From Pseudomonas lijiangensis (GTDB lineage: Bacteria; Pseudomonadota; Gammaproteobacteria; Pseudomonadales; Pseudomonadaceae), in the NCBI RefSeq assembly GCF_018968705.1, contig NZ_CP076668.1:5591001-5655000 (forward strand): a DNA stretch of 64,000 nt. Direction: 5' to 3'. Below are positions 56,711 to 64,000 of this stretch, piece by piece. The translations under genes and the position numbers were made by a program. Position 1 is the first letter of the stretch, and every line of letters starts with the position of its first letter. The notes beneath the pieces were generated by a model. The model did no database searches. It was not told the DNA's origin and was given only the letters and a program-made list of their open reading frames with translations.

Positions 56711-58300
56711 TTAGATAACATGCTTCGATATGTATATCTTTGGCTTAAGCCCGAACCCCTTGACAAGCTTGTGCCATGACTCCACAGCTAGAAGAAACTG
56801 AATGGAATTGTAGTCAGTGATCTTTTCTATATCACCCTCAAATACAAACCACAACGAAGCCGTTTTTATTGACTTGTCAAATGTTATCGTCTTCCTTTTG
56901 ATTAGCTCTATGGAATCTTTGGACTGCTCGATATTGTAGATCAATTCAGAGTTGGTCTCAGAAATCTTTACAGAAATGATCTCACCTGACTTATATATAT
57001 CAGCGACCTCAACCCGGTACTGGTTTTTCTTTTTCTTTAGTGACTGTATCAGAGTCAACTGCCTATCAAGCAATACAAACCCACGCTCAGCACATATTTT
57101 CTGGTTAAAATATGCTTCCCGATAGGTTAGCTTATCATCGACTGGCTCGTTGGCAGCGATTTTTCGCTCTTTCTCAGCTTTCCATCGCTGAAAGTCTGCT
57201 TCTACTAAATCTTCTTCAACAACTATATCGATACTTTCTAAGGAACGCTTCAGATAATCCATGAAAGTCTGGTTAAATACAAACCACTCCCCGCCCTTTA
57301 GGAAGTAATCTGCACCATCGAAGGATATCGGAAAGTCGAGCAGCTCTTTAAGCGGCTTAGTAAAAGCCCCAGACTCCTCGTTCTTAAACTGGACAGAGAT
57401 CTCATTAATGTTTGTAATCTCTGCATGGTCTTGAATAAAGCCTGAGACACTAGCAATGTCTAGCGTATTCCCTAAGTTCTTGCGGAATATATTACCCTCA
57501 GTTCTTGCTGAAATTCGATAGTCGTAGTCATGAAAACTAAAGCATATTGCAACCCCGTGCACTTGGAACTCCTGAATGGCGACGCCCCCCTCACCACGCT
57601 TCAAACTCTCAAACGCTACAGAATCCAGCTCACCGCTCAACTCCTCTGTCACAGCCTCCAATTTTGGCAAGTGTATAATTTTATCATCCTGGTAACTTTT
57701 CTCAATCTGTTCAAAAATTTCTGATAATTCAAGCGGAGCCTTATCCATGTCCATTTGGATAGAGTCTGCAAAGATAATATTACGTTTGCCCCAAATATCC
57801 TTGTCTGCTGCTTTTAGCTTGAGGTGATCAACCGACTCCCCAGGCTCGTAACTATCAATCTGAAATTGCTGGTACGAAGAAACATCCTGTCTTTTTGTAC
57901 CCGTAAAGTAGCAACTTTTCTTCAGCAATATTGAATTTTCGTCTGCCATACGAATGGCCAAGTCAATACCAAAATCAAGCTGGATAAATTTAGATAGATA
58001 AAAGTGCGACTTACCCAAGCTTACCGCATAAATTGTTTCAGGCTGGACTGTATGCTGGCAAAGCAACATCCCGAAATTGAAAATATTTTTAGGTGCTGGC
58101 AAATCATCTTTAAAGAAGGTCCGATAAGTATCCCACCACCAAACGTCATTCCCCGGATTAACTTCAGAATAGTAAAATGTCTTTGAGTAAGCATTTGCAA
58201 CATGAGTCTTCTGCTCAGCTAACCCCACCGCCCGGAGCTTATCTTTGAGCTGCTCCAACTTATGGGGTTTTACCTTGTATATATTATAAGTATTGGCCAT
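56711..58300 (-). CDS. TIGR04141/DUF6119-family sporadically distributed protein
   Basis: A 529-residue protein. The N-terminus MANTYNIYKVKPHKLEQLKD and a central GKSHFYLSKFIQLDFGIDLA segment with DSYEPGESVDHLKLKAADKD resemble the TIGR04141 (DUF6119) family, known for patchy occurrence and for turning up in defence islands. No enzymatic motif is evident. The start at 58300 has GGAGGCGGGC directly upstream; 26 upstream codons are excluded. It is AT-rich like the ApeA gene, 155 bases downstream, and may share its transcript. Confidence 0.72.
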   Translation of the reverse strand: MANTYNIYKVKPHKLEQLKDKLRAVGLAEQKTHVANAYSKTFYYSEVNPGNDVWWWDTYRTFFKDDLPAPKNIFNFGMLLCQHTVQPETIYAVSLGKSHFYLSKFIQLDFGIDLAIRMADENSILLKKSCYFTGTKRQDVSSYQQFQIDSYEPGESVDHLKLKAADKDIWGKRNIIFADSIQMDMDKAPLELSEIFEQIEKSYQDDKIIHLPKLEAVTEELSGELDSVAFESLKRGEGGVAIQEFQVHGVAICFSFHDYDYRISARTEGNIFRKNLGNTLDIASVSGFIQDHAEITNINEISVQFKNEESGAFTKPLKELLDFPISFDGADYFLKGGEWFVFNQTFMDYLKRSLESIDIVVEEDLVEADFQRWKAEKERKIAANEPVDDKLTYREAYFNQKICAERGFVLLDRQLTLIQSLKKKKNQYRVEVADIYKSGEIISVKISETNSELIYNIEQSKDSIELIKRKTITFDKSIKTASLWFVFEGDIEKITDYNSIQFLLAVESWHKLVKGFGLKPKIYISKHVI

Positions 58301-58569
58301 GCCCGCCTCCTTTGGAGTATCTTCCCTAGCGAGCACTAAAGGTGCCATTTCTGAATCCCCAACGCAACATGTGCGCATGCTAGAAAATTACTGGCCCTCT
58401 TTCATGGATTTTCTCAAAGCCATACAACTCCAGTCGGGTTTACTAAGCTACCTAGAGAGTTCTAATGAATAAAATATGAAATCAACGGGGTGGCTTTAGG
58501 ATAGTTTTAGCGATTCCAATCAGGAGGAGAGCTTTAAATTTCTTTGAAAATCATAATGTTAACGGATAA

Positions 58570-58585
58570 TTCGACTCCTGGTGCC
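58570..58585 (+). other. attR-like site
   Basis: TTCGACTCCTGGTGCC, an exact 16-base copy of the tRNA-Thr 3' portion at 52522-52537. It marks the distal end of the island. Confidence 0.75.
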
Positions 58586-58634
58586 CAAAACAAAGCCCAC
58601 GCCCTAGCCGTTACAATTTCACGCTAACGCAACA

Positions 58635-58662
58635 TTGACGGGCTCTAACACCTACCTATAAT
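58635..58662 (+). promoter_or_regulatory. Strong sigma-70 promoter of the abiF-type RNA
   Basis: TTGACG (58635-58640) and TATAAT (58657-58662) are separated by 16 bases, near consensus. The expected start of transcription is about 58669. Confidence 0.8.
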
Positions 58663-58668
58663 GCACCC

Positions 58669-58730
58669 CAACACACCCGCCAAGCCTAGGTTGACCCAGT
58701 CAGCAAGCTCAAATCGTGCGGGTTTTTTTT
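58669..58730 (+). ncRNA. Candidate AbiF-associated small RNA
   Basis: The roughly 60-base transcript begins at the promoter and ends in eight T residues. ACCCGC (58675-58680) pairs with GCGGGT (58718-58723) as the closing stem. Within it GTTGAC pairs with GTCAGC around a CCA loop and AGC with GCT. It ends 15 bases before the AbiF start codon. Small RNAs upstream of abiF genes are a known motif class. The match is by position and architecture; I could not run a covariance model. Confidence 0.7.
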
Positions 58731-58745
58731 GCCCGGAGAAACTAC

Positions 58746-59735
58746 ATGAGGCCCTTCGATAAGCCGGCCCTCAGCGTAGAACAGCAATTGGAACTGCTAA
58801 AGCAACGAGGCCTGCACGTCGCCAACGATGATCGGGCTATGCGTTTTCTGGAAGTGGTCACGCTGTTTCGCTTGAGCCCCTACATGAGCCCCTTCCAAGG
58901 GCCAGACCCTGAACACAACTTCAAGCCCGGTAGCACTCTGAAAGCAGTCGTCGACATCTACCGCTTCGACGGTTCATTACGACGCATCACCATGGATGCC
59001 ATCGAACGTGTCGAAGTCGCCATACGCGCGACTATGAGCAATCACATGAGCCCCAAGTATGGGCCTGGCTGGATAGCTGATGCGTCCGTCTTTTCCTCGT
59101 CATATTCACACTCGGATCTACTGCGTCCCTTGCGAGATCAACTGAGCAAGGAACGTAACAAACTTGGACGTGAGATAGACCGCATAAAAAAGAGCCGTCA
59201 GGCTGATGGCGTCCAGCAACAGCGGATTGAAAACCGCATGCGCGATAACTATTTTCGATTCTACGGATCGACTTACGCCCATCCTGAGTTACCGCCCGCT
59301 TGGGCTGTTCTGGAAGAGCTCAGCCTTGGAACGGTGTCTACCCTCTTCAATGCCATAGGCAAAAGTGTCGACAAGAAAGCGATCGCTAGCAGATTCAATC
59401 TGCCTTTCGAAGTCCTGGCCTCTTGGCTCCACACCCTTACCTTCATTCGAAACTGCTGTGCCCATCACTCACGACTATGGAACCGAGAGCTCTCGATTCG
59501 TCCCTCCCTCCCCAACGAATGGATCATCCCAAATGCGCATGCTGGTCAGCCTCAACCCAAACAGCGGCTGTACATCGTATTGACGATGCTAGCCTATCTG
59601 ACCGACTTGATCAGTCCAGACAGCCAGTGGAAATTTCGCCTGGCCGAAATCATGGATCAACAGGAATTGGGTTATTTGAGACTGATGGGATTTCCAAATG
59701 ATTGGAAACGCCAGCAGCAATGGTGTTTGGAGTAA
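58746..59735 (+). CDS. Abi_2 family (AbiD/AbiF) HEPN protein
   Basis: A 329-residue protein of the Abi_2 family. It carries two R-x(4-5)-H HEPN-type motifs: IRATMSNH at residues 93-100 and RNCCAHHSRLWN (Arg235, His240), with the family stretch RFDGSLRRITMDAIERVEVA. Abi_2 proteins cause abortive infection and are thought to act as RNases kept silent by an adjoining RNA. The start at 58746 follows CCGGAGAAACTAC; an earlier GTG at 58716 lies inside the RNA hairpin and is unlikely. Confidence 0.88.
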   Translation: MRPFDKPALSVEQQLELLKQRGLHVANDDRAMRFLEVVTLFRLSPYMSPFQGPDPEHNFKPGSTLKAVVDIYRFDGSLRRITMDAIERVEVAIRATMSNHMSPKYGPGWIADASVFSSSYSHSDLLRPLRDQLSKERNKLGREIDRIKKSRQADGVQQQRIENRMRDNYFRFYGSTYAHPELPPAWAVLEELSLGTVSTLFNAIGKSVDKKAIASRFNLPFEVLASWLHTLTFIRNCCAHHSRLWNRELSIRPSLPNEWIIPNAHAGQPQPKQRLYIVLTMLAYLTDLISPDSQWKFRLAEIMDQQELGYLRLMGFPNDWKRQQQWCLE

Positions 59736-60027
59736 GGAAGCCAGAAATAGACCACGATTGCCTTGCTTGATCACTCAAATAAAAAATCGTGGCCTGTCAC
59801 AAATAGAGCAGACCGACTACGACCCTAGGCAAACAAACAGAAACAACCTTCCCTCATAAACCCCATCAAGCTGTAGGACCCTTCTGAACTTTAAGGATAT
59901 CCTCTTGCCCGTCTTGCGCCTCACGTAAACCAAGGCCTAACCTCGCTGCGTCGCTGATCACAGCGATCGGTTTGACAGGCCGTTCAATCGAAGCGCAACA
60001 CCCTCTATCAGCCACGCGGATTGCGTT

Positions 60028-60107
60028 ATGGCGGCTGTTCGTGGGGCACATTCGTGTGCGCCGGGTTCCTTGATTCCTGGTCTGTCAACCCGCGTACAGT
60101 CGCCACC
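60028..60107 (+). ncRNA. c4-type antisense RNA, module 6
   Basis: GGCGGCTGTTCGTGGG pairs with CCCGCGTACAGTCGCC; the inner hairpin is GGCACATTCGTGTGC. Loop word TCCTTGATT (60067-60075) is complementary to AATCAGGGA (60142-60150) over the SD, with one G-U pair. CTGTCAA (60082-60088) is complementary to TTGACAG (60115-60121), which also occurs upstream at 59972-59978. The flank at 59870 (GCTGTAGGACCCTTCTGAAC) resembles that of module 5 at 52651. Confidence 0.9.
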
Positions 60108-60158
60108 ATTCTGATTGACAGCAGAAGGTGTCGGCTCAACCAATCAGGGAGATTCGAC

Positions 60159-60257
60159 ATGATCAGATCAACACCACATTCGCCCCAGGCTCATGCAACG
60201 ACCCGCGATTTCAACATCGGTCTTTTCAATGTAAAGCCCGGTATCGAGTTCATATGA
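60159..60257 (+). pseudogene. Truncated DUF3077 frame serving as leader ORF
   Basis: 32 codons, from MIRSTPHSPQAHATTRDFNI through GLFNVKPGIEFI, correspond to the N-terminal part of the DUF3077 protein at 52956 (TTSLFTVKQGVSVED). The helical core is missing. Its SD is the target of c4 module 6 and its stop overlaps the next start (ATGA). It may act as a coupled leader peptide. Confidence 0.65.
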
Positions 60258-60568
60258 GTTTTGTTGAGCTTTGCCTGAAAGGCGACGTACTGGAAGAAGA
60301 AATCGATCAGTTCGTGGAAGACTGGCACGAAGGGCGCCAAGGTGCGGACATCGAGCTGCATGAGCATCTCGGTATGAGCTGGGAAGAATATCAGTTGTGG
60401 TCTACCACACCTTCCGTGCTGCCGTTTGTACTGGCTGCACGTAAATGCGGCATCAGATTGGAAGACCAACTGGCCCAAGACACATTTGCCATAGCCACCA
60501 GCGCAAGCTCTGTTGCCGAAGCAACCAAAGTTGAGGTTTGGCTGCGCAGCATTGGCAAAATCCAGTGA
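60254..60568 (+). CDS. Small acidic protein of unknown function
   Basis: A 104-residue protein starting MSFVELCLKGDVLEEEIDQF, with FVEDWHEGRQGADIELHEHL, MSWEEYQLWSTTPSVLPFVL in the middle and a helical end. I do not recognise a named family. The start is chosen at 60254, overlapping the leader stop; longer in-frame readings run into the c4 leader. By coupling it would come under c4 module 6 control. Such small acidic proteins are often antitoxins or immunity factors, but nothing here proves it. Confidence 0.65.
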   Translation: MSFVELCLKGDVLEEEIDQFVEDWHEGRQGADIELHEHLGMSWEEYQLWSTTPSVLPFVLAARKCGIRLEDQLAQDTFAIATSASSVAEATKVEVWLRSIGKIQ

Positions 60569-60843
60569 CGCCAGAAGGCAAAGTGGCTAGCCGCGTCCTG
60601 CCCATTCGGAAATTGACACTACACTTCGATCTCGATCAATTCGCCACTGAGTATGGTGAGCTTGAGTCATCCTTGGTTCCTTAGGCGGATTAAGAAGCTG
60701 CCATCCACCGTTGCGACACGGAAAAAGGGTTGCAAATCTAGTAGTCGGACCGCGCCCACGCAATCAACGTATGTGTCTTGTTGTTTCGTAGGCTTTTTCT
60801 GGCAAGGCTTTCTAAACCGATTGATAGCGAGAGGGTGACCCTA

Positions 60844-61632
60844 TCAAGAAACAACAACCCTCTCAATCTCGCCCTCACCCCTCACATCCGCCGCAACCCC
60901 ACTCGTATCCGCAAAAACATTAACCGCTCTCCTCTTCCGCGCATCACGAAGCTGCATCCAGAGCAAACTGGCGGCCAGTGAGGCGGCGACGATCAGAGTC
61001 AGCCACAACACGATCAGCAGATTGAAGGAAACGCCATTGTTCAGTTCCCGGAAGATGCCGAGGGCAAAGGCGGTGTACCAGGACATTGCGGAGAGTGCGC
61101 CTGATACCAGGAAGATGGCGATGCGGGTACGCGATACGCCTTCAAGAATCGGTTGGCTCATGTCGCGCAACACGACGGGCAATACGAATACGTGGATAAG
61201 CATGCCGTTTAGGGTCAGGGCGGCGACTATGCATACCTTTGCCCAGAGTTTGGGGTTGCTGAGTTTTTCCGGGGACTCCAGGCCGTAGAGGGCGAGGAAT
61301 CCCAGGCCGGAAAGCCATAGCAGGCCGAGGCCTATGGCGACTACGGTGCTGATGAAGGTGAAGGTGCTCTTGATTTCAACCGGCAGACTGCCCTTGCGCA
61401 TCCAGCGAAGGATCCAGTAATCCAGCATGGTCGCGCCGCCCAGGCCGAAACACAGGCCGAGAAGATGCAGGCCTATCAGGACGGTCAATACTCGTACGTG
61501 AGGAAGTGGATCGGGCAAATCGATGCGCAGCGCACGTGGGTCTGCCAGCACAGGCTCACTGGCAATCAATGCCACTGCTCCCGCTATCAAAGGGATGACT
61601 AAATAAAGCGGGTTAGCAGTTCGTTTGTCCAT
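60844..61632 (-). CDS. Multi-spanning membrane protein of unknown function
   Basis: A 262-residue protein with about six hydrophobic segments, among them YLVIPLIAGAVALIASEPVL, VLIGLHLLGLCFGLGGATML and LLIVLWLTLIVAASLAASLL. His residues in the second and fourth segments could bind heme or metal. I do not recognise the family with confidence. It stands alone with an AT-rich region upstream. Confidence 0.65.
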   Translation of the reverse strand: MDKRTANPLYLVIPLIAGAVALIASEPVLADPRALRIDLPDPLPHVRVLTVLIGLHLLGLCFGLGGATMLDYWILRWMRKGSLPVEIKSTFTFISTVVAIGLGLLWLSGLGFLALYGLESPEKLSNPKLWAKVCIVAALTLNGMLIHVFVLPVVLRDMSQPILEGVSRTRIAIFLVSGALSAMSWYTAFALGIFRELNNGVSFNLLIVLWLTLIVAASLAASLLWMQLRDARKRRAVNVFADTSGVAADVRGEGEIERVVVS

Positions 61633-62414
61633 TTGTAATTACCTCGGCCAAGGAGACCTTATCCATGAGAAAGCCAGATCCTTGCCGAAGAATAATGAAC
61701 AGGAATTAAAAGTATAATTAAAATTCTGAATTATCTAATTCAATAAATACTTCTTGATTTTTATTGCCTACCGGTGAGTAATTGGAAGTTTTTATTTTTC
61801 TTATTAACCCTCGGCGATTGAAATACTTTTTTACAAAGCTTGTCTCAATCTTCAGGCTTTTACCCATACTTACTTTCACGTAAGTACTTTAAAACTTCTG
61901 AAAGCAAATTAACAGCTTCATTTTTTAAATGTTCGCACCCCGATTGGGTCGTGGCCACTCCACGCCTTGGTAACGGTACAGACGTGCAGCAACGGTGCCC
62001 GCGCCTGGGGCTTGCTCAAGGAACACTGTTGACAGCGAGACCTAGGATGAACTGAAAATCATCGTGGGCGGCGTGTGACCCCATTCACAGAAAGCCGTTC
62101 GGGGCAGTACGTGTAAAAGTCTTGATCACGCATATTGATGATGAAGAACTTTATAACGATTGCTATCGAGTGGGATTACAAATGAAATAGTGGAAAACCT
62201 GTCAGTTCAAGCAATACCCAAGCCTTTCACATAAGCGAGCAGACCGAGGAGAGCGACGGCTAAAAAGTATGAGCTACACATCTTTACCTCTCACATCATT
62301 GCTGGATAATGGCTTTCGGCCACCCTTCCTCACCTAAGGGTTTCTATCGCAATAATCCGTTAGCCGTCTTCAAACAGGATGATCAGGCTACGGGACAAGG
62401 AGTTAGCACCGTTG
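61633..62414. other. AT-rich intergenic region with gene fragments
   Basis: 780 bases. On the minus strand a 32-codon frame (61860-61958, starting at GTG: ATTQSGCEHLKNEAVNLLSE, then VLKYLRESKYG) looks protein-like. On the plus strand at about 62097-62190 RVKVLITHIDDEELYNDCYR is another fragment. Neither is assignable. The rest shows no gene. The composition suggests remnants of transferred DNA. Confidence 0.35.
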
Positions 62415-63173
62415 ATGCCGTCACCAGACTCATCCCCCCCTCTGAACCGCACTCAGAAAATCACTTCCTGGATTGCCAAAGGCATGACAGGTATCGGCGT
62501 TGTACTAGGGGTCATGTGGACGCTGATTACCTATGCGATACCCGATCCTAGTGTGCTCGGCTTCAGCTTCATCAGTTGGAAGAACGTAGTGTTGCTGGTC
62601 AGTACATTCCTGTTCCTGGGTGTCGTATCCATAGGGTGGCAGATACGCAACTTGATGCCGGTGTTCAGGGGATTACTGCAGTTCTTCATGGTCGCCGTTT
62701 TGTCTTTTGGCTTTTTCACTTTGGGCACTGAATACGCCAAGCCATCTTTTGAGTTCGCCAAGCTGCAATCCAAGATCGTCGAGAATGATGGCAGCAATCT
62801 TCTAGGCAAGCGTATGGAGGTGCTGGATAACGTACGGATCGAGCTGGATGGCTGTGAAAGCATTGGCCGCTTTCCTAATTGCACTTTTGTGCTGACCAAT
62901 CTGAATGTGGATCGTTTCTTCCGCTTTGACGGCAGTACCCGACTGTTTGATGAGTCCGGCGGCCCACTGAACCCCGAGAAAATTCGGGTCGGGCAGGTCG
63001 AAGACACCTACCGGCTACAATTTCAGCTAATTCGCAACGTACCGACACGAGTGACGCTGGCCTTCCAGCAAAGCAGCGACAAGCTGAATAAAACACCAGC
63101 GATCAAGCTGGCCTTTCAAGATGTGAACAGTGAGTTACTGACACTCAAATTCAGTGAAATCGTGATGCGCTAA
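62415..63173 (+). CDS. Hypothetical membrane protein
   Basis: A 252-residue protein with three N-terminal membrane segments (MTGIGVVLGVMWTLITYAI, NVVLLVSTFLFLGVVSIGW, LLQFFMVAVLSFGFFTLG) and a soluble domain from about residue 115 with a beta-rich character (GCESIGRFPNCTFVLTNLNV). The family is not recognised. The start at 62415 has AAGGAG 13 bases upstream. Confidence 0.65.
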   Translation: MPSPDSSPPLNRTQKITSWIAKGMTGIGVVLGVMWTLITYAIPDPSVLGFSFISWKNVVLLVSTFLFLGVVSIGWQIRNLMPVFRGLLQFFMVAVLSFGFFTLGTEYAKPSFEFAKLQSKIVENDGSNLLGKRMEVLDNVRIELDGCESIGRFPNCTFVLTNLNVDRFFRFDGSTRLFDESGGPLNPEKIRVGQVEDTYRLQFQLIRNVPTRVTLAFQQSSDKLNKTPAIKLAFQDVNSELLTLKFSEIVMR

Positions 63174-63242
63174 CAAACAGGCGCGTAGGCGTCAGCCATT
63201 CGCCTCGTCTCGAATGCGCCTCCCAGTACATTGCTCTGATAT

Positions 63243-64000
63243 CTACCGTTTGCCTTCCAGACGCCGTCTGATCGTGCCTCCTTGGGAGGTCAGACGATAT
63301 TTCTGGTTACGGCTGGTAGGCTTGTCAGGGACGGTCATGGCTATGATCCCCTGCTCCAGAGCTGGTACCAGGTACTGTTTGCGAAAGTGCTCGGCATCGC
63401 TCAGCTTCAGTTGCTGCTGAAGATCCATGCGGCTCACTTCACCATCCAAGGCCAGGATGAGTTTTTCGACTTCCGGGGTGACTTCCGGGGTGACTTCCGG
63501 GGTGACTTCCGGGGTGACTTCCGGGGCGAAGAAGGTAAGCGTAACCCCGGAAGATCCTTCGGAGTGCCAGATGGGTGCAGGGAGACCTGCATCTTCACAT
63601 GCTCGGCGAATCAATACGCTTCCACGCCCTAGCTTTTCCATGTAACCGAGCAGGTAGAGAACATGGGCAATATCCGGGTTGCGCAATACGGAAATGTGCC
63701 CCTGTTGGAGTTGCTCAGCACTGACCCCTTCAGGCAATCCACCCGAGTTCCAGATCTGCACCTGTGACGGACTGATTTCCACTTTGATGCCTCCGGAAAA
63801 GCTACTGTAGTCACGGTGGGCAAAAGCGTTGACGATGCCTTCACGGATAGCCATTTCGGGATACAAAGGGAGGTCTTCACGCTGAGTGCTGTCGCTGCTG
63901 AAGCGCGCTCTCGAGGGCGTGTTGCGCATGATGAAGGTGAACAGTTGCTCGATCACCTCGGTCATGGGGCCCGCAAAGTGCTGCAGGTCCTGGTATTCAT
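63243..64000 (-). CDS. RecG-like/AlbA-type ATP-binding transcriptional protein, C-terminal part
   Basis: Partial: the frame is open to the window edge. About 250 residues are seen. EMAIREGIVNAFAHRDYSSF is the GHKL-like ATP-binding box of the proteins that usually begin with an AlbA_2/Schlafen domain and are annotated as RecG-like helicases. WNSGGLPEGVS and GRGSVLIRRACEDAGLP follow, then an EVTP repeat linker and a winged-helix end. Such proteins sit in accessory regions and have regulatory or toxin-antitoxin-like roles that are poorly defined. Confidence 0.8.
   Translation of the reverse strand, partial: EYQDLQHFAGPMTEVIEQLFTFIMRNTPSRARFSSDSTQREDLPLYPEMAIREGIVNAFAHRDYSSFSGGIKVEISPSQVQIWNSGGLPEGVSAEQLQQGHISVLRNPDIAHVLYLLGYMEKLGRGSVLIRRACEDAGLPAPIWHSEGSSGVTLTFFAPEVTPEVTPEVTPEVTPEVEKLILALDGEVSRMDLQQQLKLSDAEHFRKQYLVPALEQGIIAMTVPDKPTSRNQKYRLTSQGGTIRRRLEGKR
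63468..63527. repeat. Five-unit 12-base tandem repeat inside the ATP-binding protein gene
   Basis: GACTTCCGGGGT is repeated five times, the last with one change. On the minus strand it encodes the linker EVTPEVTPEVTPEVTPEV. Unit length is a multiple of three, so copy-number change alters linker length without breaking the frame. Confidence 0.9.

Noticed and set aside
58716..58745. GTG start for the AbiF-like protein ten codons upstream
   Set aside because: It lies in the closing stem and U-tract of the upstream RNA and has no SD; ATG at 58746 has a good one.

Overview
The window looks like a chromosome segment of a fluorescent Pseudomonas, most likely of the P. syringae group. The reasons are the high-GC core genes, their Pseudomonas-type order (rimA-rimB-rimK; rhodanese-grxC-secB next to gpmI-envC-ctpA; the hisB-hisH-hisA-hisF cluster; asmA-mutY-yggX), and many REP-type palindromes built on GGGAGCGAATTCATTCGCG-like and GGGAGGGAGCTTGCTCGCGA-like cores. 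The assignment rests on recognising the proteins, not on a search.

Layout. 0-3 kb: a membrane-anchored unknown, a Tat-exported alpha/beta hydrolase and a divergent LysR regulator. 3-4.3 kb: two tandem copies of a c4-type antisense RNA module with a small DUF3077 gene, the second gene cut to nine codons. 4.3-9.9 kb: pckA, hslO, hslR and the rimABK operon. 10-24 kb: secB, grxC, a rhodanese-like protein, gpmI, envC, ctpA, a YibQ-type deacetylase, an exported trypsin-like protease, histidine genes and an aromatic aminotransferase. 24-48 kb: transporters and regulators (Lrp, aromatic permease, OFA antiporter, GABA permease, basic amino acid ABC transporter, glucarate-type dehydratase with its MFS transporter and LysR regulator), asmA-mutY-yggX, tRNA-Phe, two toxin-antitoxin pairs and a chemoreceptor. 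49-52 kb: a glycosyltransferase, a 2OG-Fe(II) oxygenase and a J-domain membrane protein.

The accessory part starts at tRNA-Thr (52.47 kb). A 16-bp piece of the tRNA 3' end is repeated at 58.57 kb and brackets a 6-kb island. The island holds a c4-DUF3077 module, a decayed tyrosine recombinase, an ApeA-like HEPN protein and a TIGR04141/DUF6119-family protein, the last two in AT-rich DNA. Just outside the distal repeat is an Abi_2 (AbiD/AbiF) HEPN protein, preceded by a compact promoter-hairpin-U-tract unit that looks like the small RNA known to accompany AbiF. A further c4 module, small unknowns, membrane proteins and the end of a RecG-like/AlbA-type ATP-binding protein fill the remainder.

The most interesting structure is the family of six c4-like RNAs. 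In five of them two short loop words are complementary to words just upstream of, or overlapping, the ribosome binding site of the following small gene. The words differ from module to module but change together with their targets, and copies of the target words also lie upstream of the RNA. This is the logic of the phage P1 c4/ant antisense switch, here attached to DUF3077 genes and, at 60 kb, to a leader peptide coupled to another gene.
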